This document shows, one piece after another, positions 8,321 to 18,600 of a stretch of 64,000 bases of DNA; the stretch's first letter is position 1, and every line of letters starts with the position of its first letter. The notes under the pieces are model-generated. The model ran no database searches, was not told where the DNA came from, and saw only the letters and a list, made by a program, of their open reading frames with translations. Both the position numbers and the translations under genes were made by a program. Source of the stretch: Microbacterium sp. LWO12-1.2 (lineage in GTDB: Bacteria; Actinomycetota; Actinomycetes; Actinomycetales; Microbacteriaceae); assembly GCF_040675875.1 (NCBI RefSeq), contig NZ_JBEGII010000001.1, forward strand, positions 806,001 through 870,000. Reading direction: 5' to 3'.

Positions 8321-9325
8321 GTGAAGTTCTGGATGCGACGCATCGGGTTCTATCTGATCACGCTCTGGGCTGCCATCTCCCTCAACTTCCTCCTGCCGCG
8401 GTTGCTGCCGGGCGATCCCGCCGCGATCATGCTGGGCAAGCTCCGGCGTGCGAACGGCGGGCGGCCGCTCTCCGAGGAGACGATCACGGCGATCACCTCG
8501 ATCCTCGGAGCGGAGCAGGGATCGAGTCTGTGGGACCAGTACCTCGCCTACTGGGGCCGGTTGCTGCAGGGTGACCTCGGGATCTCCTCTACCCGATACC
8601 CGGCCCCGGTGGGCGAGCTCATCTCCGCGGCGCTGCCGTGGACGGTGACACTCGTCGGAGCGGCGACCATCATCTCCTTCGTCCTGGGGATACTCGCCGG
8701 CGCGTGGGTCGGGTGGCTCCGTGGCACCTGGCTCGATCAGCTGGTGCCGATCACCACCTTTCTCCAATCGATCCCGTACTTCTGGCTCGCGCTCGTGCTC
8801 GTCGCGGTGTTCTCTGTGCAACTGGGGCTCTTGCCCATCATCGGCGGCTACGACGTGTTCGAGTTCCCGGCGGGACCGGAGTGCACGCCGGCGTTCTTCG
8901 CCAGCGCGTTCGTGCACGCGCTGCTCCCTGCCGCCACGATCGTGATCTCCTCGGTCGGCGGATGGCTGCTCGGCATGCGCAACATGATGGTCCAGACGAT
9001 GGCCGAGGACTATGTGCTCACGGCGGAGGCCAAGGGGCTGCGGCCCTCACGGATCCGGACGGCATACGCGGCGCGCAATGCGTCGATCCCCAGCCTCGCC
9101 GGCTTCGGGATCGCGCTCGGCTTCGTCGTCGCGGGGTCCATCGTGACGGAGCAGGTGTTCAGCTATCCCGGTCTCGGAAAGCTGATGATCCAGTCCGTCC
9201 AGGGGCTCGACTACGCCCTGATGCAGGGGGTGTTCCTCGTCATCACCCTCACGGTGCTGGCGGCGAACTTCCTGATCGACCTTCTCTATGGCTTCATCGA
9301 CCCGAGAGTGCGCCGCGATGGCTGA
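8321..9325 (+). CDS. ABC transporter permease, DppB-type
   Basis: A 334-residue inner-membrane permease with about six transmembrane segments. The long extracytoplasmic loop after the first helix and the cytoplasmic EAKGLRPSRI motif (the EAA loop that contacts the ATPase, about 235-244) are typical of the DppB/OppB class. The GTG start is preceded by GAGAGGAGG. It overlaps the next permease gene by 8 bases (9318-9325). Together with the following permease it forms the channel for the ligand of the upstream lipoprotein. Confidence 0.92.
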   Translation: MKFWMRRIGFYLITLWAAISLNFLLPRLLPGDPAAIMLGKLRRANGGRPLSEETITAITSILGAEQGSSLWDQYLAYWGRLLQGDLGISSTRYPAPVGELISAALPWTVTLVGAATIISFVLGILAGAWVGWLRGTWLDQLVPITTFLQSIPYFWLALVLVAVFSVQLGLLPIIGGYDVFEFPAGPECTPAFFASAFVHALLPAATIVISSVGGWLLGMRNMMVQTMAEDYVLTAEAKGLRPSRIRTAYAARNASIPSLAGFGIALGFVVAGSIVTEQVFSYPGLGKLMIQSVQGLDYALMQGVFLVITLTVLAANFLIDLLYGFIDPRVRRDG

Positions 9326-10310
9326 CCTGATCGTTTCTCCCACAGAATCCACGCATGCCGTGGCCGTCGCCCAGTCGGACCGCGTCCGACGACGCCTCCC
9401 ACGGATGTCGGGGAAGCTCACCACCGGCGTGATCATGCTCGGCGCGATCGTGTTGTTCGGGCTCCTGGGCCCGCTGGCGCTCGGTGATCCGCGGGATGCG
9501 GGCTTTGATCCGCTGCTGCCGCCGAGTCCCGAGCATCCTCTCGGCACGACGAAGCTCGGCTTCGATGTGCTGTCGCAGGTCGCCACGGGCACACAGGGAT
9601 CACTGTTCGTCGGGGCCGTCGCGGGGTTGGTGGCGTTGGTCCTCGCCCTCGTGTTCGGCGTGCTCGCGGGCTACTTCGGGGGTGCCGTGGACGAGCTGCT
9701 GATGCTCGCGACGAACATCATGCTCGTGATTCCGGGGCTGCCGCTCGTCATGGTGATCGCCGCATACGTGCAGCACACCGAGGGACTCGGGGACCTGGCG
9801 CGCAGTTCGCTCCTGGTGGCGCTGGTGCTGGGGATCACCGGCTGGGCGGGATCGGCCGTGGTGCTGCGCGGCACGGCCCGCTCTCTGCGGACCAGGGACT
9901 ATGTCGCCGCCTCGGTGGTCGCGGGGGAGCGTCCGCTGCGGGTGATCTTCGTGGAGATCCTTCCAAACCTGGTGCCGCTGCTGGCCGCGCAGCTCATCTT
10001 CGGGGTGATCTTCGCAGTGTTGGGGGAGGCGGGGCTCTCGTATCTCGGTCTGGGACCGACGGGATCGATCACTCTGGGGACCGTGCTCAACGATGCGCAG
10101 ACCGGGCAGGCGGTCGGCAGCGGGGCCTGGTGGTGGTTCGTGCCGCCGGGGGCGATCATCGCGCTCATCGGCACGGCGCTGTCGTTGATCAACTTCGCGA
10201 TCGACGAGGTCGTGAACCCGAAGCTGCGGCTGGTGCCGATGGCGGCGCGTCGACAGCGGCGCGCGCGTCGGGCCGGTCGCGGTATCGGCGGAGAGGGAGC
10301 GGTCGCATGA
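9318..10310 (+). CDS. ABC transporter permease, DppC-type
   Basis: A 330-residue permease with a cytoplasmic N-terminus of about 40 residues and around six membrane segments. The EAA-like loop appears as YVAASVVAGERPLRV (about residues 195-210), and the C-terminal tail is strongly basic ([11 protein letters not shown]). The ATG at 9318 is chosen because it overlaps the end of the upstream permease by 8 bases; a start at 9288 would add ten residues with no ribosome site. It pairs with the DppB-type protein. Confidence 0.92.
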   Translation: MADLIVSPTESTHAVAVAQSDRVRRRLPRMSGKLTTGVIMLGAIVLFGLLGPLALGDPRDAGFDPLLPPSPEHPLGTTKLGFDVLSQVATGTQGSLFVGAVAGLVALVLALVFGVLAGYFGGAVDELLMLATNIMLVIPGLPLVMVIAAYVQHTEGLGDLARSSLLVALVLGITGWAGSAVVLRGTARSLRTRDYVAASVVAGERPLRVIFVEILPNLVPLLAAQLIFGVIFAVLGEAGLSYLGLGPTGSITLGTVLNDAQTGQAVGSGAWWWFVPPGAIIALIGTALSLINFAIDEVVNPKLRLVPMAARRQRRARRAGRGIGGEGAVA

Positions 10311-11164
10311 GTGAGGCGGTTCTGACGGCGCGGAATGTGTCGATCGAGTATGAGGTGGATCCACCGGTGAAGGCCGTCCGCAATGTGTCGTTGACGCTGA
10401 ACCGGGGGGAGATCCTGGGACTCGCGGGCGAGTCCGGGTGTGGGAAGACCACGCTCGCGTATGGGATGAATCGGTTGTTGAAGGCGCCGGCGTTGATGAC
10501 CGGTGGGGAGATCGTGTTCCATGACCGGGACGGTCATGACATCGACATCGTGGGTTTGGATGGGGAGGGGCTCCGGGCGTTCCGGTGGGACAAGATCTCG
10601 ATGGTGTTCCAGGGGGCGATGAACTCGCTGAACCCGGTGATCAGCGTGCGGGCCCAGATCTTCGACATCTTCGACACGCACCGCCCGGGGATGAGCAAGA
10701 AGGCGAAGACGGCCAGGGCGGAGGAGCTCCTCACGTTGGTGGGCGTCGACCCGGCCCGGTTGACAAGTTTCCCGCATGAGCTGTCGGGCGGCATGCGACA
10801 GCGGATGATGATCGCGATGGCGCTCGCGCTGGATCCGCAGGTGATGATCATGGATGAGCCGACGACGGCGCTCGACGTCGTGGTGCAGCGGGGGATCATC
10901 CGCGAGATCATGCGGCTGCGCGAGAGGCTGGGCTTCGCGGTGATCTTCATCACACATGATCTGCCGATGCTGATCGAGATCAGCGATCGCATCGCGGTGA
11001 TGCTGCAGGGGCAGATCGTGGAGGAGGGCACGGCGGAGGAGATCTACCGCGCGCCGCAGCACGAGTACACCAAGAAGTTGTTGTCGAGCTTCCCGTCGTT
11101 GACGGGCGAGCGCGGCGACTTCGTCCGCACCGGCAACCAGCCCAGTGAGGAGCAGGTCCGATGA
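10307..11164 (+). CDS. ABC transporter ATP-binding protein, DppD-type
   Basis: A 285-residue ATPase. Walker A is GESGCGKTT (about residues 41-49), the signature is LSGGMRQRM, and Walker B is [11 protein letters not shown] with a switch His in ITHD. The C-terminal extension with EEIYRAPQHEYTKKLL is the oligopeptide/dipeptide subclass tail. Start and stop overlap both neighbours by 4 bases (ATGA at 10307 and 11161), which points to tight translational coupling. The signature LSGGMRQR, rather than LSGGQRQR, is common in DppD proteins. Confidence 0.93.
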   Translation: MSEAVLTARNVSIEYEVDPPVKAVRNVSLTLNRGEILGLAGESGCGKTTLAYGMNRLLKAPALMTGGEIVFHDRDGHDIDIVGLDGEGLRAFRWDKISMVFQGAMNSLNPVISVRAQIFDIFDTHRPGMSKKAKTARAEELLTLVGVDPARLTSFPHELSGGMRQRMMIAMALALDPQVMIMDEPTTALDVVVQRGIIREIMRLRERLGFAVIFITHDLPMLIEISDRIAVMLQGQIVEEGTAEEIYRAPQHEYTKKLLSSFPSLTGERGDFVRTGNQPSEEQVR

Positions 11165-12027
11165 GCGCAGTTCGTCCCATGATCGGCACGGCGGGGGTTC
11201 CGACCCTCGAGGCACGGAACCTGGTGAAGGACTTCCAGTTGCGGTCGGGGGTGAAGACGCGCACGTTGCATGCGGTGAAGGACGTGTCGTTCACGATCGC
11301 CGCGGGCAGGACCGTGGCGTTGGTGGGGGAGTCGGGGTCGGGGAAGTCGACGATCGCGCGGATGCTGATGAAGCTGGAGACTCCCACCAGCGGGGAGATC
11401 CTGTTGGACGGCGCTGCCTCGGGCACGAGGGGGCGGGCGTTGGCGCGGTATCGGTCGGAGGTGCAGATGGTGTTCCAGGACCCGTTCGCGTCATTGAACC
11501 CGTTCCATACGATCGCCCATCACCTGGAGCGGCCATTGCGCCTGCATCACCCGGCCTGGTCGGGGGCGCAGGTGCGCGAGCGGGCGTTGGAGTTGTTGGA
11601 GCGGGTGCGGCTGTCGCCGGCGGCGGGTTTCGCGGACCGGCGCCCGCATGAGCTGTCGGGTGGGCAGCGGCAGCGTGTCGCGATCGCGCGGGCGTTGGCA
11701 CCGGGGGCCCGGTTCATCGTCGCCGACGAGCCGGTGTCGATGCTGGACGTCTCGATCCGGTTGGGCGTGCTGAACCTGCTCGCGGAACTGCAACGTGAGG
11801 AGAACCTGGGCGTGCTGTACATCACGCATGATCTCGCGACCGCCCGGCACTTCTCCGACGAGATCATGGTGCTGTTCCACGGGGACGTCGTCGAACGCGG
11901 GGCCGCGGACGAGGTCATACTGAACCCGCAACATGAGTACACCAAGACGCTGCTGGGCGCCGCCCCCGAGCCCGAGAACCTCGGACGCCTCCGCGACGAA
12001 GTCCGCCAAGAACTCGGCAGCACATGA
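11161..12027 (+). CDS. ABC transporter ATP-binding protein, DppF-type
   Basis: A 288-residue ATPase with Walker [10 protein letters not shown] (about 57-65), signature LSGGQRQRV and Walker B FIVADEPVSMLD, followed by ITHD. The tail NPQHEYTKTLLGA is the dipeptide-class C-terminal motif. It forms the heterodimeric motor with the DppD-type protein. The Walker B variant VSMLD in place of TTALD or VSALD is mild and keeps the catalytic Glu. It is followed by the ROK gene with a 4-base overlap (12024-12027). Confidence 0.93.
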   Translation: MSAVRPMIGTAGVPTLEARNLVKDFQLRSGVKTRTLHAVKDVSFTIAAGRTVALVGESGSGKSTIARMLMKLETPTSGEILLDGAASGTRGRALARYRSEVQMVFQDPFASLNPFHTIAHHLERPLRLHHPAWSGAQVRERALELLERVRLSPAAGFADRRPHELSGGQRQRVAIARALAPGARFIVADEPVSMLDVSIRLGVLNLLAELQREENLGVLYITHDLATARHFSDEIMVLFHGDVVERGAADEVILNPQHEYTKTLLGAAPEPENLGRLRDEVRQELGST

Positions 12028-13193
12028 CCCGCGCTCCGGAGAACAGGGGCACGTCGCAGATCGATCCGGGCACGTCGTCGTGGTTGCGCACCAGGAACGA
12101 CCGGGAGGCGCTGCGTCTGATCCTCGAACACGGCCCCCTCACGCGCTCGCGCCTGGGGGAGCTTTCGGGGATGTCCAAGCCGACCGCAACGCAGATGCTC
12201 GCACGACTCGAACGCGCCGACCTCGTTCTTCCGGTGGGCGAGGTCGCCGGCAGCCGGGGGCCGAGCGCCGTGAGCTGGGGTGTGCGCACGGACCGCGTCG
12301 CCGGGGTCGCCGTGAACATGCTCGATGAGAGCATCCAGGCGGTGCTGGTCGACGCCTCCGGGGCCGAGCATCCGATCGTGGATCTGCCCGTGCAGGGAAC
12401 GGAACGCTCACCCGAAGCCGACATCGCCAGGGCCATCGACGCCGCGTGTGCGGCGGCCGGTGCCGACCGAGGCTGCATCGAAGCCGTGACGGTCGGCGTG
12501 CAGGCGGCGGTGAGCGGCGGGGGAGATGCGCTCTCTTTGACGGACTCGCTGCCGGGGTGGCCGTCATCCGGTGCTCGGGCGCGCATCGAACGCGAGCTGG
12601 GGGTCTCGGTGACTCTGGAGAACGACGTCAACCTCGCCACGATGGCCGAGCGGGCGATCGGAGTTGCCCAGCAGGCGAGCAGCTTCGCCTTCCTGTGGGT
12701 GGGAGTGGGCCTCGGTGTCGGCGTCGACCTGAACGGCAGCATCCATCGCGGCATGCACGGCAGCGCGGGCGAGGTGGGCTACCTGACGGTCGCGGCCGGA
12801 ACCGGTGCGCCTGGCGCCGTCACCACCGATCTGCTGGGCGAACAGGTGATCCTCGAGCTGCTCGGATCGCATGGAGGTGCGGGGCAGGGGAGCATCGCGG
12901 AGCTCGTCGAGGATGACGTTGTGATGAACGTGGTCGCCGACCGCATCGCGCTGACTCTCGAGCCGGTGCTCGCCGTTCTCGACCCTGCCGTGATCGTCCT
13001 CGGCGGACCCACCTGTCTTGCCGCGGGTGCGCGCCTCGCGCAGCTCGTCGCGGCCCGCGCGGAGCGGGAAGAACGGCCCGCCCCCGACGTGCTTCTGAGC
13101 GGAACCGGTGATAGCGCCGTCCTCGTCGGAGCGCGCCGGCTGCTCGTGGAGCAGATCCGTGCCCGACTCGAGGAACGAATTCCCACCGACTGA
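12024..13193 (+). CDS. ROK family transcriptional regulator
   Basis: A 389-residue protein with an N-terminal winged helix-turn-helix (about 30-80, LTRSRLGELSGMSKPTATQM) and a ROK sugar-binding fold. ENDVNLATMAER carries the ROK acidic motif, and LWVGVGLGVGVDL the glycine-rich strand. The usual ROK zinc motif C-x-C-G-x4-C is missing: the segment after HGSAGEVGY has no cysteines. Being the sixth gene of the operon it probably responds to the imported sugar or its phosphate and represses the operon through the AAAG-n-CTTT repeats at 6489-6538 (inference). Confidence 0.88.
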   Translation: MTRAPENRGTSQIDPGTSSWLRTRNDREALRLILEHGPLTRSRLGELSGMSKPTATQMLARLERADLVLPVGEVAGSRGPSAVSWGVRTDRVAGVAVNMLDESIQAVLVDASGAEHPIVDLPVQGTERSPEADIARAIDAACAAAGADRGCIEAVTVGVQAAVSGGGDALSLTDSLPGWPSSGARARIERELGVSVTLENDVNLATMAERAIGVAQQASSFAFLWVGVGLGVGVDLNGSIHRGMHGSAGEVGYLTVAAGTGAPGAVTTDLLGEQVILELLGSHGGAGQGSIAELVEDDVVMNVVADRIALTLEPVLAVLDPAVIVLGGPTCLAAGARLAQLVAARAEREERPAPDVLLSGTGDSAVLVGARRLLVEQIRARLEERIPTD

Positions 13194-13234
13194 CGCCGAC
13201 CGGCGAGCGGGCGAACCATGAACAAGGAGAACAG

Positions 13235-14491
13235 ATGAAACTGGCCATCGTCGGCGGCGGATCGACGTACACTCCGGAGCTGATCGACGGCTTCATCCGA
13301 CTGCAGAGCGAGCTCCCGATCGAGGAGCTGGTGCTGGTCGACACGGACCGATCGCGCCTCGACCTGGTGGGGGCCATCTCCCGGCGGATGCTGGCCAGAG
13401 GCGGGCATCCTGCGCGGCTGATCGCCACGGACGACCTCGTCGCCGGGGTGAGCGATGCGGACGCCGTGCTCATCCAGCTGCGCATCGGGGGACAGGACGC
13501 CAGGGAACAGGACGAGAGCTGGCCGCACGAGGCCGACTGCATCGGTCAGGAGACGACCGGTCCCGGAGGGCTGGCCAAGGCGCTGCGCACGGTTCCTGTG
13601 GTGCTGCGGATCGCTGAGGTCGTGCGGCAGTATGCGAAACAGGACGCGTGGATCGTGGACTTCACGAACCCCGTCGGCATCGTCACCCGTGCGCTCCTGC
13701 AGGCAGGACACCGCGCGGTCGGGCTCTGCAACGTCGCCATCGGGTTCCAGCGCCGCTTCGCCGAGGAGGCCGGTGTCGCACCGGATCGGGTCGAACTGGC
13801 GCACGTCGGGCTGAACCACCTGACCTGGGAACGCGGCGTCTTCGTCGATGGGGTGGATGTGTTGCCCGGTGCTCTCGAGAATCGTCTCGGCGAGCTCGCG
13901 GAGACAGTGGAGCTGGCGCCCGCGCTGCTCGCTCAGCTCGGAGTGATCCCTTCGTACTACCTGCGCTACTACTACGCGCACGACGAGGTGCTTCATGAGC
14001 AGCGCCACCACGCCACGAGGGCCCAGGAGGTGCGGGCGATCGAGCAGGATCTCCTCCGCCTCTATGCGGATCCTTCCGTCGACACCAAGCCGGAGATCCT
14101 GGAGAAGCGCGGCGGCGCGTTCTACTCCGAAGCGGCGATCGAGTTGCTGATCGCGATCCGTGGAGGGACGGACGTGCCTCGGGTGGTCAATCTCCGCAAC
14201 GACGGTGTTCTCCCGTTCCTGCCGGACGACCACGTGATCGAGGTGCCGGCGCGCCACATCGACGGACGATTCGTGGCCGAGCCGGTCGCCGCACTGCCGG
14301 ATGACATCAGCGGGCTGATCGGCGCCGTCGCGGGGTACGAGCGCGTCGCGCTGGACGCCGCGATCCACGGGGGACGAGACCGGGTGCTGCGCGCCATGCG
14401 TGCGCACCCGCTGGTGCTGCAGCACGATCGGGCCGAGAAGCTCACCGATCTGCTGCTCGTGGCGAACGCGCGATTCCTGGAGTGGGCGTGA
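13235..14491 (+). CDS. Glycoside hydrolase family 4, 6-phospho-beta-glucosidase type
   Basis: A 418-residue NAD- and Mn-dependent glycosidase. The dinucleotide site is AIVGGGSTYTPEL near residue 5. QETTGPGG (105-112), FTNPVGIVT (143-151), LCN (C165, N166) and LNHLTW (H195) are GH4 landmarks; the Cys and His are the metal ligands of the family. The closest class is 6-phospho-beta-glucosidase (EC 3.2.1.86), acting by a redox-elimination route. Substrates are normally made by PTS uptake, but the locus has an ABC importer and a BadF-type kinase instead, so the phosphorylation step is an open point. An AAGGAGA ribosome site precedes the ATG. Confidence 0.9.
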   Translation: MKLAIVGGGSTYTPELIDGFIRLQSELPIEELVLVDTDRSRLDLVGAISRRMLARGGHPARLIATDDLVAGVSDADAVLIQLRIGGQDAREQDESWPHEADCIGQETTGPGGLAKALRTVPVVLRIAEVVRQYAKQDAWIVDFTNPVGIVTRALLQAGHRAVGLCNVAIGFQRRFAEEAGVAPDRVELAHVGLNHLTWERGVFVDGVDVLPGALENRLGELAETVELAPALLAQLGVIPSYYLRYYYAHDEVLHEQRHHATRAQEVRAIEQDLLRLYADPSVDTKPEILEKRGGAFYSEAAIELLIAIRGGTDVPRVVNLRNDGVLPFLPDDHVIEVPARHIDGRFVAEPVAALPDDISGLIGAVAGYERVALDAAIHGGRDRVLRAMRAHPLVLQHDRAEKLTDLLLVANARFLEWA

Positions 14492-15507
14492 CTGCCGCGC
14501 CGAAGCCCGATCTCGTGCTCGCCGTCGACGGGGGCGGGTCGAAGACGGATGTCGTCCTTCTCGGAGTCGACGGCGAGGTGGTCGCCTGGGAGCGTGGCAG
14601 CGGATCGAGTCCGCAGCTGGCAGGGCTCGCCACATCCGTGAGCGTGATCGACGAACTCGTCGGCCGGGCGCTCGGCGGGCGTGATCCCCAGACCCTGGCG
14701 CAGGTGGGGCTGTATCTGTCGGGGCTCGATCTCGCCGAGGAGATCTCGGTGTTCCGCGCCGAGATCGCCGATCTGCCGTGGGCGGGCGATGTCATCGTCG
14801 AGAACGACCTGCACGCTCTGCTGCGCGCTGGAACGGATGCACCGAATGCCGTCGCCGTGATCTGCGGCACCGGGATGAACGCGATCGGCGTGCGGGCGGA
14901 CGGCGCACAGGTGCGCTTTCCCGCGCTCGGACCGCTCTCGGGGGACTGGGGCGGCGGCGGCGAGCTGGGGGACGCGGTCGTCTGGCATGCGGCACGGGCG
15001 GAGGACGGACGCGGGCCTGCGACCGTGCTCGTCGACCTGCTTCTCGACGCGGTCGATGCGCCCAGCGTGGCCGCCCTGATCGAGGACGTCCACCTCGGCA
15101 GACGCCCCGGCCAGGGGTTCGCCCCACTCGCTCCCTTGGTGTTCGCCGCCGCGCACGCCGGGGATCCGGTGGCGCGAGATGTCGTGCAGCGTCAGGCCGA
15201 GGAAGTCGTCTCCTACGCGCGCGCCTGCATCGATCGCCTCGGACTGCGTGAAACCGACGTGCCGGTGGTCTTCGGCGGAGGGGTGGCGAGAGGACGCGAC
15301 CCGCTCCTGCTCGACGACATCCACGCCGGGCTTGCTCAGCAGGTGCCGAACGCTCGGCTCAGCGTGGTCGACGCTCCGCCGGTGCTCGGCGCTGCTCTGC
15401 TGGTGCTGGCGGCGGCGGGTGCCGACAGGCAGGCGATGGAGCGGGCGACCACCCTCCTGAGCTCGGACGTGCGGTTCGTCCAGAGGATGCCGCTCGCCGC
15501 GAGCTGA
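14488..15507 (+). CDS. BadF/BadG-type ATPase, N-acetylglucosamine-kinase-like
   Basis: A 339-residue ASKHA-fold kinase. The phosphate-1 loop is DGGGSKTDVVLLGVDG (about 11-26), the second is ICGTGMNAIG (about 125-134), and a late FGGGVARGRD glycine-rich loop contacts adenosine. The family includes eukaryotic NAGK and bacterial GlcNAc/MurNAc kinases as well as activators of radical enzymes; with sugar genes beside it the kinase reading is preferred. The GTG at 14488 overlaps the GH4 stop (GTGA) and has GGAG 5 nt upstream; 14482 is an alternative. It may phosphorylate a monosaccharide product or the imported oligosaccharide itself. Confidence 0.8.
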   Translation: MTAAPKPDLVLAVDGGGSKTDVVLLGVDGEVVAWERGSGSSPQLAGLATSVSVIDELVGRALGGRDPQTLAQVGLYLSGLDLAEEISVFRAEIADLPWAGDVIVENDLHALLRAGTDAPNAVAVICGTGMNAIGVRADGAQVRFPALGPLSGDWGGGGELGDAVVWHAARAEDGRGPATVLVDLLLDAVDAPSVAALIEDVHLGRRPGQGFAPLAPLVFAAAHAGDPVARDVVQRQAEEVVSYARACIDRLGLRETDVPVVFGGGVARGRDPLLLDDIHAGLAQQVPNARLSVVDAPPVLGAALLVLAAAGADRQAMERATTLLSSDVRFVQRMPLAAS

Positions 15508-15548
15508 TGCACCGTCACCCACACGAGAATTCGTCATACACGCGAGAA

Positions 15549-15590
15549 CGAGGAAGGCGCCGTGCCCCGGAGGTCACGGCGCCTTCCTCG
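15549..15590. terminator. Strong bidirectional terminator between the sugar operon and kgd
   Basis: A perfect 16-bp stem (15549-15564 with 15575-15590) with a 10-base loop, placed between two convergent genes. Confidence 0.88.
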
Positions 15591-15603
15591 TGGTGTCCGT
15601 CTG

Positions 15604-18600
15604 TCAGTCGATCGTGAGTGCCTCACGCAGCAGGGTGGCCTGCTCGGCGGCGTGCACCTTCGAGGAGCCGGTCGCCGGTGACGCCGACGCGGTGCGGGCG
15701 ACCGGGCGGAACGAGCGGTCGCCGGGGACGTCGGCGAAGGCCAGCGCCAGGAACGGCCAGGCGCCCTGGTTCTCCGGCTCCTCCTGGACCCACACCAGCT
15801 CGGCGTTGGGGTAGGAGTCCGTGATCGTCTTGAGCTCGTCGATCGGAGTCGGGTACAGCTGCTCCAGCCGGACGAGGGCGACCTCGGGGTTCGGCTTCTT
15901 GTCGAGCTCGGCGCGCAGGTCCCAGTGGACCTTGCCCGAGTGCACGAGCACCCGCTTGACGGCCGTGCGGTCGAGACCGCGGTCGTCGTCGATCACCGGC
16001 TCGAAGCGGCCCTGCGTGAACGCCTCGACGGGGCTCGTCGCGCCGCGCAGGCGCAGCATCGCCTTCGGCGTGAACACGATCAGCGGCTTGCGTGGACGTG
16101 CATAGGCCTGGCGGCGCAGCAGGTGGAAGTAGGACGCCGGCGTCGACGGACGTGACACGATCATGTTCTCCTGAGCGCAGAGCTGCAGGAAGCGCTCGAT
16201 ACGCGCCGAGGAGTGATCGGGTCCCTGTCCTTCGTAGCCGTGGGGGAGCAGCAGCGTCACGCTCGACTGCTGGCCCCACTTCTGCTCGGCGGCGGAGATG
16301 TACTCATCGATCACCGACTGCGCACCGTTGACGAAGTCGCCGAACTGCGCCTCCCACAGCACGAGTGCCTCGGGCGCCTCGACCGAGTAGCCGTACTCGA
16401 AGCCCAGCGCCGCGTACTCGCTGAGGAGCGAGTCGTAGATGAAGAAGCGGCCCTGTGCATCGGACAGGTTCGACAGCGGCAGCCACTCCTGGCCGTTCGC
16501 GCGGTCGTGCAGGGTCGCGTGACGCTGCACGAAGGTGCCTCGCCGTGCATCCTGACCGGCGAAGCGCACCGGGGTGCCCTCGACCAGCAGCGATCCGAAC
16601 GCGAGCAGCTCGCCGAAGCCCCAGTCGATGTTGCCGTTGCGGCTCATGTCGAGGCGCTTCTCGAGAAGCTGCTGGATCTTCGGGTGCACCGTGAAGCCCT
16701 CGGGCTTGTTCACGAAGGCATCGCCGATGAGCTGGATGACCTCGTTCGGCACGCCGGTCACATCGGGCGCTCCGACCTGGTCCTCGGCGGGCAGCGCCTC
16801 GGGCGCCACCGGCAGCGCACCGGTCTCGGCGGCGTGCGTCTCTGCGAAGGCGATCTCCAGACGGTTCTGGAAGTCGGCCTTGGCCTCGTCGTACTCCTGC
16901 TCGGTGATGTCACCGCGGCCGACGAGCGACTCGGTGTAGAGGCGGCGGACGGAGCGCTTGGCCTGGATCAGATCCGTCATCAGCGGCTGCGTCATCGAGG
17001 GGTCGTCTCCCTCGTTGTGGCCGCGGCGGCGGTAGCAGACGAGGTCGATCACGACGTCGCGGTGGAACCGCTCGCGGTACTCGAACGCGAGCTGCGCGAC
17101 ATGGATGACGGCTTCAGGGTCGTCGCCGTTCACGTGGAAGACCGGCGCCTGGATGGTCTTGGCGACATCGGTGGCGTACACCGAGGTGCGGCCGTCGTTC
17201 GGAGTGGTGGTGAATCCGACCTGGTTGTTCACGACCACGTGGATCGTGCCGCCGGTGCGGTAGCCGCGCAGCTGCGACATCTGCAGCGTCTCGACCACGA
17301 CGCCCTGGCCGGCGAAGGCGGCGTCACCGTGCACGAGGATCGGCAGCCAGGCGAAGGTGCCGATCGGCTTGCGGTCCTGCTTGGCGCGGACGATGCCTTC
17401 GAGCACGCCGTCGACCGTCTCCAGATGCGAGGGGTTGGCGGCGAGGTAGACCGGAAGCTCCGCTCCGTCTTCTGCGATGAAGGTGCCCTCTGTGCCCAGG
17501 TGGTACTTCACGTCACCGGAACCGCGCTGATTGCCGGGGGTCTGGGTTCCCTCGAACTCCTGGAACACCTGGCCGTAGGTCTTGCCGGCGATGTTGGTGA
17601 GCACGTTGAGGCGACCACGGTGGGCCATGCCGATCGCGGCGCCCTCGAGGCCCGCGTTCGCCGCGCCCTGGAGGATCTCATCGAGCAGCGGGACGAGCGA
17701 CTCGCCGCCCTCGAGCGAGAAGCGCTTCTGACCGACGAACTTCGTCTGCAGGAAGGTCTCGAACGCCTCGGCCTCGTTCAGCTTGCGCAACACGCGCAGC
17801 TGCTCGTCGTGGCCGGGCTTCTGGTACTTGAGCTCGACCTTCTCCTGGAACCAGCGACGCTGCTCCGGGTCCTGGATGTGCATGTACTCGATGCCGAGGG
17901 TGCGGCAGTAGGAGTCACGGAGCACACCGAGGATGTCGCGCAGCTTGGCGATGCGACGTCCGCCGAATCCACCGGTGACGAATTCGCGGTCGAGGTCCCA
18001 GAACGTCAGTCCGTGGCTCTCGATCTCGAGGTCGGGGTGCGAGCGCTGGACGTACTCGAGCGGGTCGATGTCGGCCATCAGGTGGCCACGCACGCGGAAG
18101 GAGTTGATCAGCTCCTGCACACGGGACTGCTTGTCGACGCGCTCAGCCAGGTCGACGGCGATGTCGGGGTTCCAGCGAATCGGTGCGTACGGGATGCGGA
18201 GCGCGGCGAAGATGTCGTCGTAGAAGCCGCGCTGCCCGATGAGCAGCTCGTGCACCTTCTTGAGGAACTCGCCAGAGCCGGCGCCCTGGATCACGCGGTG
18301 ATCGTAGGTGCTGGTGAGGGTGATCGTCTTGCCGATCGCCAGCTCGTTCAGCGTCTTCTCGCTCGCGCCCTGGAACTCGGCCGGGTACTCGAGGGCACCG
18401 GCGCCGATGATGCAGCCCTGGCCCTTCATCAGACGGGGGACCGAGTGCACCGTGCCGATGCCGCCGGGGTTCGTCAGCGACACCGTGGTGCCCTGGAAGT
18501 CGGCGGCCGTCAGCTTGTTGTTGCGTGCCCGGGTGACGAGGTCCTCGTAGGCGACCAGGTACTCGGTGAACGTCATGGTGTCGGCACGCTTGATGCTCGG

